Shown: positions 5,934 through 10,916 of the stretch, piece after piece
Numbering within the stretch: position 1 is the first letter of the stretch
Layout: each line of letters starts with the position of its first letter
From: a virus
DNA length: 24,128 nt
Direction: 5' to 3' (one strand)
Virus record (IMG/VR): IMGVR_UViG_3300032579_000072
Coordinates: 1 to 24,128 of that record
Position numbers and translations under genes: made by a program
The notes under the pieces: generated by a model
Database searches by the model: none
Seen by the model: only the letters and a program-made list of their open reading frames with translations
Told to the model about the DNA's origin: nothing

Positions 5934-6149
5934 TTTACCAAAAGGGATTGCTGAAAGATCGTCAAGATCCTCTACTTCAATAAAAGCAAACCACTTCGCA
6001 TCTTCCCCGCATCCGCTTATGGGTAAGTTACGGCTATTGTTTGCTGTCATTTTCTTTTGTAGTCCCGTCACCATGTCGTGAGGGCGTTGGGGTGACAAGC
6101 ACTGTAAAGTGTCTTGGTCTAGGTGTTTGCAATTAACGCAATATTCCAT
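5931..6149 (-). CDS. Cysteine-rich small phage protein
   Basis: The 72-residue protein starts MEYCVNCKHLDQDTLQCLSP, with Cys4, Cys7 and Cys17, and has a later SGCGEDAKWF segment. The arrangement CxxC-H...C...D-VTG...N-R...CG-x(2-3)-WF resembles a recurring small phage family that probably binds zinc. Its function is unknown. An AGGA ribosome binding site is six to seven bases upstream of ATG 6149, and an imperfect copy of the leader motif precedes it. Its stop lies inside the motif copy serving the next gene. Confidence 0.7.
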   Translation of the reverse strand: MEYCVNCKHLDQDTLQCLSPQRPHDMVTGLQKKMTANNSRNLPISGCGEDAKWFAFIEVEDLDDLSAIPFGK

Positions 6150-6164
6150 GATATTTCCTTTATA

Positions 6165-6175
6165 TAGTTAGGCTT
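6165..6175 (-). promoter_or_regulatory. Leader motif, copy 2 (imperfect)
   Basis: Minus strand reads AAGCCTAACTA, nine of eleven positions matching the other copies. It lies five bases before the AGGA ribosome binding site of the cysteine-rich gene 5931-6149. Confidence 0.5.
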
Positions 6176-6223
6176 TGATGTACTACAGTTAGAACATTAC
6201 TACATTACTACGATTAGTGCAAT

Positions 6224-6382
6224 TTATTTGTTAGGTGTTGTTTTTTTATCTTCGGTCACTACATCGCCTTGGGGATTGATGTAATAAGGCGTACCTGTTT
6301 CTGTTGCTCTGATCCATTCTCGGTACTGAGCTGCTTGGTTCATCTCTTGCCACTTCTGCGCATCTTTATCTGCTTTGTTCAT
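6224..6382 (-). CDS. 52-residue hypothetical protein
   Basis: The product MNKADKDAQKWQEMNQAAQY... is strongly helical and charged in its first half. It then has a TGTPYYINPQGDV segment and a lysine/threonine-rich end. A GGAG ribosome binding site is spaced seven bases from ATG 6382, which supports translation. The YYINPQGDV piece looks like a short beta hairpin of the WW-like or tail-end type, but no family is recognised. It is separated from its neighbours by about 75-95 bases on either side, unlike most genes here. Upstream lies an 11-base perfect palindrome (TAATCCGATTA, 6412-6422), and about 65 bases upstream there is a rearranged version of the leader motif. Confidence 0.6.
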   Translation of the reverse strand: MNKADKDAQKWQEMNQAAQYREWIRATETGTPYYINPQGDVVTEDKKTTPNK

Positions 6383-6411
6383 TTTGTTGCACTCCTTTAA
6401 AAAGTATGATC

Positions 6412-6422
6412 TAATCCGATTA
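6412..6422. repeat. Short perfect inverted repeat
   Basis: TAATC-C-GATTA, an 11-base odd palindrome in the leader of the 52-residue gene, about 30 bases before its ATG. It could be an operator half-site pair; no binding protein is known. Confidence 0.35.
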
Positions 6423-6478
6423 AGTTTGTTTTAGTGGTGGTTTTAGGTTAGTTATGCGATGGGGGCATCCATAACGAT

Positions 6479-6709
6479 TTAAGACCACTCACCATTAAAA
6501 CCACCATTAAAGCGAACTACTACGGGGCTATAACCCAGCCCTCCTAAACATTGTGGTGATGGATAGGGATAAACAAGGCAGCTACCATCTGGCGGACCGT
6601 TACTGGACAGCACCGCTTTAGTTAAGTGCCATAGATAAACGATAACCACTCTCTGAAAAGAGATCCCCCACCGTAAGGCGGGTAAGGTTCTTATTCTCTC
6701 GGGGTTCAT
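6479..6709 (-). CDS. Doubtful 76-residue hypothetical protein
   Basis: The frame runs without a stop between two better-supported small genes, starting 15 bases after the TGA of the membrane peptide gene. The product begins MNPERIRTLPALRWG, has a hydrophobic stretch (VVIVYLW, about residues 21-27) and ends in a glycine-, tyrosine- and proline-rich tail (PSPQCLGGLGYSPVVVRFNG). No ribosome binding site is visible before ATG 6709, and the protein resembles nothing I recognise. The codon choice in the second half looks like that of neighbouring genes, which is mild support. It could be a real accessory gene or a chance frame. Confidence 0.35.
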   Translation of the reverse strand: MNPERIRTLPALRWGISFQRVVIVYLWHLTKAVLSSNGPPDGSCLVYPYPSPQCLGGLGYSPVVVRFNGGFNGEWS

Positions 6710-6724
6710 GGGGTCTTGGGGTTC

Positions 6725-6883
6725 TCACAATGCTAACAGTAGCCAAACCAGTAGCAAACCACCAAATACAGCTACTAAGTCAATTAACTGATCTTTACTT
6801 ATCAGCCCTTGCACACGCATGGGGGAATATTTCTTCTTTATAAAGATTTTGCGTTGAATAGTATAAATATCATTATTTCTCAT
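6725..6883 (-). CDS. Small membrane protein (52 residues)
   Basis: The product begins MRNNDIYTIQRKIFIKKKYS, basic and soluble, and ends in one hydrophobic segment, LVAVFGGLLLVWLLLAL (residues 36-52), which is long enough to cross the membrane. With the positively charged side inside, it would be a C-tail-anchored single-pass protein. A GAGG ribosome binding site sits five bases before ATG 6883, preceded by an exact copy of the 11-base leader motif. It has no homologue I recognise. Small phage membrane proteins of this shape include exclusion and lysis-control proteins, but the position among early genes makes lysis less likely. Confidence 0.65.
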   Translation of the reverse strand: MRNNDIYTIQRKIFIKKKYSPMRVQGLISKDQLIDLVAVFGGLLLVWLLLAL

Positions 6884-6898
6884 AAATACCTCGAAAAT

Positions 6899-6909
6899 TA
6901 GTTAGGTTA
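6899..6909 (-). promoter_or_regulatory. Leader motif TAACCTAACTA, copy 3
   Basis: Exact copy, six bases upstream of the GAGG ribosome binding site of the small membrane protein gene 6725-6883. The sequence immediately before it on the minus strand (TACTAACC) partly repeats the motif. Confidence 0.6.
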
Positions 6910-6923
6910 GTAAGATAAAACTA

Positions 6924-7022
6924 TTAAATACCTTTAAAACACTTTAAAACAAACGCTACAGCGTTTTCACAGGGTAAGTGATACCTGAGTACCACTAAAC
7001 CCGTAAAGCGCTCTATTGCCAC
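6924..7022 (-). CDS. Possible 32-residue peptide with GTG start
   Basis: A frame beginning at GTG 7022, inside the end of the preceding gene, reads MAIERFTGLVVLRYHLPCEN and twelve more residues to TAA at 6924-6926. An AGGG ribosome binding site lies six bases before the GTG, and the overlap style matches the rest of the train. The peptide is mildly hydrophobic with two cysteines. It is too short to classify. Without it, bases 6884-7012 would be an unusual gap in this dense region. Confidence 0.35.
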   Translation of the reverse strand: MAIERFTGLVVLRYHLPCENAVAFVLKCFKGI

Positions 7023-7129
7023 AATTTGCCCTGTTTAACTGTAGATCGCCAGGCGTTATAACTTAGCGCTGTGATACCTTGCTTAGCACATAAGTAACGA
7101 TAAGCGCTGTATTTATCCCTAGCGCTCAT
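7013..7129 (-). CDS. 38-residue hypothetical protein
   Basis: The ATG at 7129 overlaps the TGA of the preceding gene (ATGA), and the frame ends with TAG at 7013-7015. The product, MSARDKYSAYRYLCAKQGIT followed by ALSYNAWRSTVKQGKLWQ, is small, basic and tyrosine-rich. It looks like a compact helical domain: the spacing of YRYLCAKQGITALSYNAWRSTV fits a helix-turn-helix, so it may bind DNA. Its DNA includes three of four AGCGCT palindromes clustered in this region. No family is recognised. Confidence 0.5.
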   Translation of the reverse strand: MSARDKYSAYRYLCAKQGITALSYNAWRSTVKQGKLWQ

Positions 7130-7326
7130 GCTGTTAGATCCTCCCCTAGAATTGGATAGCGTGGTATGTAACCTCCGTTAATGATCTTGCAATACTCTAT
7201 CCATTCCTGATTAGTCATTTCATAGCATCCTGGTGTAGGTGTTGCAAGTTGTGATCCATTTTCCTGCCTAGTATGTTTTACTATCCTGCCAGTAGATAGT
7301 TTTATATCGGCTCTTACTTGATCCAT
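7126..7326 (-). CDS. 66-residue hypothetical protein
   Basis: ATG 7326 (MDQVRADIKL) is chosen because GGAGG lies four bases upstream. The frame continues upstream to 7365 but without such a signal, and the leader motif occupies that stretch. The protein starts with a beta-rich segment (ADIKLSTGRIVKHTRQENGS), then has GCYEMTNQEWIEYCKIINGG, which is helical. No catalytic motif is visible and no family is recognised. It lies directly downstream of the ArdC-like gene, so an anti-host role is possible from context only. Confidence 0.6.
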   Translation of the reverse strand: MDQVRADIKLSTGRIVKHTRQENGSQLATPTPGCYEMTNQEWIEYCKIINGGYIPRYPILGEDLTA

Positions 7327-7337
7327 AAATCCTCCAA

Positions 7338-7348
7338 TAGTTAGGTTA
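7338..7348 (-). promoter_or_regulatory. Leader motif TAACCTAACTA, copy 4
   Basis: Exact copy, two bases before the GGAGG ribosome binding site of gene 7126-7326. The CCT of the motif could pair with AGG of the ribosome binding site, giving a small hairpin that would hide it. Confidence 0.6.
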
Positions 7349-7409
7349 AGACTTGCACAATGCAAGCCCTATAGATCCCTGGTATCAAGGATCTATAAGA
7401 CGGCATTGT

Positions 7410-8288
7410 TTAGGCTGCTGCTTGGTTAGTTATTGCATCTAAATTGTTGATGTAATCGGCTGCCTTTTGTGCCAGTGCTGCAGCGTTAAATATCGCCTTA
7501 TTGTCATTTTTAAGGCACTGTAGCCAATTGCCGATGTAGTCAGCGTGCTGCAGCTCACCTTCAATACCATAATCAGCGCATAAAAATGCAGCGCCCATTT
7601 CCGCTACTAATTCCTCAAAAGCGTAAGCACTATCAGCAAAGCGTTTGCCTTTTGTACGATCTAAACGATGCTCAGCGCCTGACCAGTGAGTCAGCTCATG
7701 CAATACAGTGGCATAGTAGTGGCTCTCACTTAAAAAAGTAGAGCGATCAGGAATTGTGATGCTATCTGAACTAGGTCTATAAAATGCCCTACCACCACCG
7801 TGCGAGATCTGAGCGCCAGTCTTAATAATGCGATCATCTAAGGCGGGTACTGGATTAAAGGTAGCGATGACAGGCTCAGGTTTAGTGATCTCTAATCCCT
7901 CAATCTGATCTGAATTGAAAACATAGTAAGACTTCAGCAAGGCATAAGTAGATTTATCAGGGTTTAGATCAGTAGGCTTAATCTCGCTCTTAGTAACCTG
8001 AGAATAAAATACTACTTGCGTACCCTTTTCGCCCTTGCGCACATTCCCGCCCATTTCCTGCCATTGCTTGAATGATCCCCAGATAGGTGAGCTGTAACCT
8101 GACATACCTAGAATTAAACGGTTAACGCCTGAATACTCTTTTTTAGATACGATATTGCGATCAGCTCCGCCTACGCTGCCTGATTTCCAGGGTTTAATCC
8201 AAGGCGTGATCCCTGCCTCTAATTTAGCGATGATATTGTTGGTAACGCTGTCATATACGCTAATGCGGTTTACTTGTGCTGTAGTCAT
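7410..8288 (-). CDS. ardC: ArdC-like antirestriction protein
   Basis: The 292-residue protein has the two-part structure of ArdC/TraC-type antirestriction proteins. The N-terminal ssDNA-binding domain covers about residues 5-125, with AGITPWIKPW (25-34), YSGVNRLIL (52-60), WGSFKQWQEMGGNVRKGEKG (70-89) and QVVFY (91-95). The C-terminal zincin-like domain has an HExxH motif (HELTH, 197-201) followed by a third ligand region with acidic residues, FEELVAE (224-230). All motif residues are intact and the length is normal. Such proteins protect incoming DNA from restriction enzymes. It is the first gene of the leftward train, as expected of an early product. GAGG lies seven bases from ATG 8288, with an exact leader motif copy just before. 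Confidence 0.9.
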   Translation of the reverse strand: MTTAQVNRISVYDSVTNNIIAKLEAGITPWIKPWKSGSVGGADRNIVSKKEYSGVNRLILGMSGYSSPIWGSFKQWQEMGGNVRKGEKGTQVVFYSQVTKSEIKPTDLNPDKSTYALLKSYYVFNSDQIEGLEITKPEPVIATFNPVPALDDRIIKTGAQISHGGGRAFYRPSSDSITIPDRSTFLSESHYYATVLHELTHWSGAEHRLDRTKGKRFADSAYAFEELVAEMGAAFLCADYGIEGELQHADYIGNWLQCLKNDNKAIFNAAALAQKAADYINNLDAITNQAAA

Positions 8289-8303
8289 GGTAGATCCTCT
8301 TAG

Positions 8304-8314
8304 TAGTTAGGTTA
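8304..8314 (-). promoter_or_regulatory. Leader motif TAACCTAACTA, copy 5
   Basis: Exact copy, four bases before the GAGG ribosome binding site of the ArdC-like gene. This is the most upstream member of the five copies. Confidence 0.6.
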
Positions 8315-8337
8315 TGAGATTAGCTCTCATAGGTATG

Positions 8338-8360
8338 ATTATAAGCATAGAATGATTATA
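8338..8360 (-). promoter_or_regulatory. Candidate -10 elements of the leftward promoter
   Basis: The minus strand holds two TATAAT hexamers (8355-8360 and 8338-8343), 24 and 41 bases beyond the ArdC leader motif, in AT-rich DNA. No good TTGACA lies at the right spacing before either, so the promoter would depend on an activator or extended contacts. The position upstream of the first gene of the leftward train supports the call. Confidence 0.4.
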
Positions 8361-8423
8361 CTATACCATTGTATTTTTTAATTGTTGTTTTATTTCCAAT
8401 AGTCTTATGCTATGATCCAGGTG

Positions 8424-8541
8424 ATAGTCTATCTTCTATAATCTATAGGTCTATAGTCTATTTTCTATACTTCATAGGCTTCTATAGTTTCTATATTTAT
8501 ATAGTAATTATGTAAGTTAGTAGATAGATACATAGATAAGA
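8424..8541. repeat. AT-rich iteron-like repeat array
   Basis: The minus strand repeats TATAGA or close variants about eight times between 8424 and 8500. A longer direct repeat, ATAGTCTATYTTCTATA (17 bases, one mismatch), occurs at 8424-8440 and 8453-8469, 29 bases apart start to start. The tract then continues as TAGATAGATACATAGATAA-type sequence to about 8540. Clustered short direct repeats in AT-rich DNA next to early genes are typical of phage origins bound by an initiator, or of multi-site operators. No initiator gene is identified in the window. Confidence 0.55.
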
Positions 8542-8661
8542 GATTGGGTATGCCGAAGCCTGGAAAGGTAGACTACTCTCCGCACTCTGTTGTTTTACAT
8601 AATTCCTAAAGGGTATCCCTGTCATCACTAGCTCAATGCCTTATATAGTATCTATAGGCGT

Positions 8662-8682
8662 AACTGGTAATGGTTACCCGTT
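8662..8682. repeat. Operator-like inverted repeat
   Basis: AACTGGTAA-TGG-TTACCCGTT: nine-base arms with one mismatch around a three-base centre. It can act as a two-fold protein binding site or, in RNA, as a hairpin with a tight loop. It stands alone in non-coding sequence with no gene start close by, so its target is unclear. Confidence 0.45.
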
Positions 8683-8718
8683 GATTGTTGCTAGATCGTT
8701 GACTGAATCCGCCCAAGT

Positions 8719-8761
8719 GAATGGGACTGGACTTGATGGAGAGCGTACCCCTCTCCCATTC
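8719..8761. repeat. Compound hairpin downstream of the GT-B-like gene
   Basis: GGAGAG (8738-8743) pairs with CTCTCC (8751-8756), and directly stacked outside it GAATG (8719-8723) pairs with CATTC (8757-8761), leaving a bulge on the 5' side. It lies about 20-60 bases after the stop of the leftward gene 8778-9503, with an A/T run (8769-8776) between. It may end that transcript, although no T-run follows the stem on the minus strand. Confidence 0.4.
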
Positions 8762-8777
8762 CACCCCAAAAAAAATT

Positions 8778-9503
8778 CTAGTTTTTTAGACTTTGCTTAA
8801 CGATGACATTCTTTGACAGATCGAATGAATCAGAGGCGTTGGTGTAGATCAGGCGTGATAACACCTTGTCTTGATTGAAGATATTGTGGGTAGTCCACAT
8901 TGGACCAGTATCCACACCCTCGATTAACTGCACGCCTTTGCTAAGCACACCGATGTCAGTGACCGTGTAATGGCTCTCAAGAGTGCTAGGAACGATGCCT
9001 GTAGGATGGGTAGTAATGACTTTTAACCCCTCATTTGTTAATTCCATGACCCGTTTTTTAAAGAAATCCGCATTAAAGTCTGGTAATTGCCCTGACTGTG
9101 GGGGAGAGTTAATGACTAGGAGGTCAAACTCATACCTAGACTGCTCTCTCAGAGCAGGATACTCGAACAAGAGATCTTCCTTGCAAGCTATAGGCGAGGA
9201 AACTTCTAACAGGTCTGATAGATGGTCAAACCATTCCATGTGAAATTGCGCCCACTGCCGTCTAAGAGGGTGGTTGTGAAAGTAGTTGTCCCTGCCAATC
9301 CAAGCGTTAATAGAGCCTGGTGGGATGGATAGATCTGCTAAGAGGATGCTTACGCCCTCACACAAGGGTTGTAGCTGGCTATGGTACTGCGGATGGCAAT
9401 GGTGAACAAAGTCCATGTCACTATCTTGCTCACAAACCTTACGCAAATAGTTCAGATGAATAAGGTTATCGCCTAGATGATATTCGTTGTATGTGTGTAT
9501 CAT
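8778..9503 (-). CDS. GT-B-like glycosyltransferase (heptosyltransferase-related)
   Basis: The 241-residue protein begins with EYHLGDNLIHLNYLRK (residues 7-22), the G-D-x-(L/I)-x(2)-(L/N) glycine-rich start of GT9/heptosyltransferase-like GT-B enzymes. It ends with VITTHPTGI (162-170) and LIEGVDTGPMW (193-203). The latter resembles the conserved G-x-D-T-G-(P/A)-x-H/W segment that contacts the nucleotide sugar. It is shorter than full heptosyltransferases (about 320-350), so it is a compact phage version or a remote relative. Substrate is unknown. It is separated from the leftward train by the repeat-rich region and starts only 37 bases from the divergent rightward genes. No ribosome binding site is visible before ATG 9503. 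Confidence 0.65.
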   Translation of the reverse strand: MIHTYNEYHLGDNLIHLNYLRKVCEQDSDMDFVHHCHPQYHSQLQPLCEGVSILLADLSIPPGSINAWIGRDNYFHNHPLRRQWAQFHMEWFDHLSDLLEVSSPIACKEDLLFEYPALREQSRYEFDLLVINSPPQSGQLPDFNADFFKKRVMELTNEGLKVITTHPTGIVPSTLESHYTVTDIGVLSKGVQLIEGVDTGPMWTTHNIFNQDKVLSRLIYTNASDSFDLSKNVIVKQSLKN

Positions 9504-9516
9504 GGTAGTGTATGAT
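9487..9516 (+). promoter_or_regulatory. Candidate promoter for the rightward genes
   Basis: TTGTAT (9487-9492) and TATGAT (9511-9516) are 18 bases apart. The -10 matches consensus at five of six positions, the -35 weakly. Transcription would start near 9523, giving a short leader with AAGGAG before ATG 9541. It lies within the start of the divergent gene 8778-9503. Confidence 0.4.
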
Positions 9517-9540
9517 GAGTTAAGTTATAAGGAGAATAGC

Positions 9541-9756
9541 ATGACTATTGAAGTAGAAAAAAATATTCCCATACCCCCTGAGAAAAAGCGCAATGTGTAC
9601 CCATATAGGATTATGGAGATCGGTGAATCATTCTTTGTACCAGCGGGGAAGCTGCAAATTGTCTGTAATGCAAACTACAGAACAGGCAAACAATTGAATC
9701 GGAAGTTTATTGCTAGAAAAGACGGAGAAGGAATAAGAGTATGGAGAACGGAATAA
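9541..9756 (+). CDS. DUF7303-like small phage protein
   Basis: ATG 9541 follows a good AAGGAG site; the frame is open further upstream from 9487 but overlaps the divergent gene and lacks such a site. The 71-residue product has IPIPPEKKRNVYPYRIMEIGESFFVP (split here: IPIPPEKKRN, then YPYRIMEIGESFFVPAGK) and ends KFIARKDGEGIRVWRTE. The pattern IPIPP...YP-x(2)-M-x-(V/I)-G-(D/E)-SFFVP...K-x-R-x-G-x-G-x-RVWR is a widespread small phage protein family that I recall as DUF7303, function unknown. It is often encoded among early or regulatory genes. The start of the next gene lies inside its last codons. Confidence 0.75.
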   Translation: MTIEVEKNIPIPPEKKRNVYPYRIMEIGESFFVPAGKLQIVCNANYRTGKQLNRKFIARKDGEGIRVWRTE

Positions 9757-9971
9757 AAGATGCAGTATCAGTCCAGCAATACATTGAGAAGGCTGGGGAC
9801 ATTGCTAAGAAGGAATACATGACCAGAATATGGGCTATGACTAAAGATGACATCTTCCATGAGTTGATGCGGGTTCATGCCAAGTCCTCTGAACTGCTCA
9901 TGATGGCTGAAGCGGAGATTTTGCATCTCAAGAAACTGCTAGAGCCTGAAGATGGTGATTGCGTACACTGA
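9741..9971 (+). CDS. Helical hypothetical protein
   Basis: The 76-residue protein is almost all helix: AVSVQQYIEKAGDIAKKEYM, then TKDDIFHELMRVHAKSSELL and a leucine-rich EAEILHLKKLLEPE end. ATG 9741 lies inside the end of the preceding gene, with AAGAG just before. It ends CVH, overlapping the next gene by 20 bases. No motif is seen. A small-terminase-like helical role is possible because the large terminase gene is close and no clear small subunit has been found, but this is speculation. Confidence 0.6.
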   Translation: MENGIKDAVSVQQYIEKAGDIAKKEYMTRIWAMTKDDIFHELMRVHAKSSELLMMAEAEILHLKKLLEPEDGDCVH

Positions 9972-10203
9972 TTGGGAACGGCTCTGTCAAGAACGCCAGA
10001 TGTACAAGACAGAAATGATGAGAGCCTTGTCTTGCAAAACCAAGAAGCAAAAGATCGCATTAGCAAAAGAATGGAAGGAACGGTTTAGCCCCATGACCTA
10101 TACCGCCTTGATTGACCTAGCCAGGAATCACACCGCTAGGCTTAAGGTGGCGTATTGGGATCTTCCTAACTTTGAAATCAAAAAACTAGGTAAACACAAT
10201 TGA
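9952..10203 (+). CDS. Basic hypothetical protein
   Basis: The 83-residue protein is lysine- and arginine-rich and helical: YTDWERLCQERQMYKTEMMR, then KTKKQKIALAKEWKERFSPM, then TYTALIDLARNHTARLKVAY. The basic helices would suit nucleic acid binding. The ATG overlaps the preceding gene, and its TGA overlaps the TTG start of the glycosyltransferase that follows. No family is recognised. As with its upstream neighbour, a packaging-accessory role cannot be excluded. Confidence 0.6.
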   Translation: MVIAYTDWERLCQERQMYKTEMMRALSCKTKKQKIALAKEWKERFSPMTYTALIDLARNHTARLKVAYWDLPNFEIKKLGKHN

Positions 10204-10916
10204 AAACCGCAGCCGTAGTCACAGTTACCAACGGGAAGCGCCACTGGGAGTTAGCAAACTGCATTGCTAGTGTAAAAGCCCAGACTTATCCAGTGGTGCA
10301 TTACATTGTTTGCGATGAAGGCTTTAATCAATACGCAGAACTAAGAAGGCTATACCCAGAATTAAAGATCTGCTATTGGGATGGTAAGGTCGGGGGCAAA
10401 GATGTAGAAGGCAGAAGGCTTTATGCTGCAAGTGCTTTTCTTGTAAATGAAGATGTGACTTTCTTTTGCAACGATGACGATTGGTACAAGCCTAATCATG
10501 TAGAGTCCATTATGACCAAAATGGAAGAAGATTATGATTGGGTCTATTGCCTACGCTCTGTGTACGAGAAGGAAGGGCGGTTTATCTGTGAAGATAGCTG
10601 CGAAGCCCTTGGAAGCCTTCACGACTGCTGGAACGCACCAGGTCATAGCTTTGTGGATTGGTGTATGTGGGGCATGAAAACGGAGTGCCTCAAGACTTTA
10701 GCCATTATTCTTTCTCAGCCAGGATGGGGTGGTGATCGAAAGTTCTACGCAGCAGCTACTCAGGTATATCCCAACTTTGCTTGGTCAGGACAAAACACTT
10801 TTTGTTTTAGGCTTGGTGGTAACGAATACTCAGTAGGTCGTGACTTCTTTGAACAAGGGAATAAGACCATGCTTGAGAAATACAACAACAAATTACCTTG
10901 GCTAACCAATGAGTAA
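10200..10916 (+). CDS. GT2-like glycosyltransferase
   Basis: The 238-residue protein has a GT-A layout: AAVVTVTNGKRHWELANCIA (residues 4-23), SVKAQTYP (24-31) and HYIVCDEG (34-41), as in family 2 enzymes. The metal/nucleotide-sugar motif FFCNDDDWYKPNHVE has Asp92-94. The C-terminal half includes GHSFVDWCMWGMKTEC and PGWGGDRKFYAA, where Gly-Gly-Asp-Arg-Lys could be the acceptor and base region. It starts with TTG at 10200, overlapping the preceding stop, and overlaps the terminase start by eight bases. It differs from the other two glycosyltransferases of the window. The position against the terminase is unusual and suggests a virion or DNA modification linked to late genes. Confidence 0.8.
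   Translation: MKTAAVVTVTNGKRHWELANCIASVKAQTYPVVHYIVCDEGFNQYAELRRLYPELKICYWDGKVGGKDVEGRRLYAASAFLVNEDVTFFCNDDDWYKPNHVESIMTKMEEDYDWVYCLRSVYEKEGRFICEDSCEALGSLHDCWNAPGHSFVDWCMWGMKTECLKTLAIILSQPGWGGDRKFYAAATQVYPNFAWSGQNTFCFRLGGNEYSVGRDFFEQGNKTMLEKYNNKLPWLTNE

Larger units (their letters stand above)
8289..8777. other. 489-base region without a convincing gene
   Basis: This is the longest gene-poor stretch in the window. It contains the probable leftward promoter, an AT-rich repeat array (8424-8541), a short hairpin AGGG-TA-TCCCT near 8608-8620, a near-perfect inverted repeat (8662-8682) and a compound hairpin (8719-8761). The array half is very AT-rich; the half near 8550-8777 is more balanced. 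Short plus-strand frames exist (for example at 8636) but lack ribosome binding sites. No tRNA arms are found. Together these suggest a replication origin, an early control region or a structured non-coding RNA. Confidence 0.5.

Noticed and set aside
8424-8541. Possible CRISPR array
   Set aside because: Units are only 6-17 bases, irregularly spaced and without distinct spacers, so they are simple AT-rich repeats.
8550-8777. Possible tRNA or tmRNA
   Set aside because: No T-loop (GTTC) with matching acceptor and anticodon stems was found on either strand.
8636-8800. Plus-strand frame of 54 residues in the gene-free region
   Set aside because: No ribosome binding site, it overlaps the end of the GT-B-like gene on the other strand, and its sequence is explained by hairpin-forming non-coding DNA.
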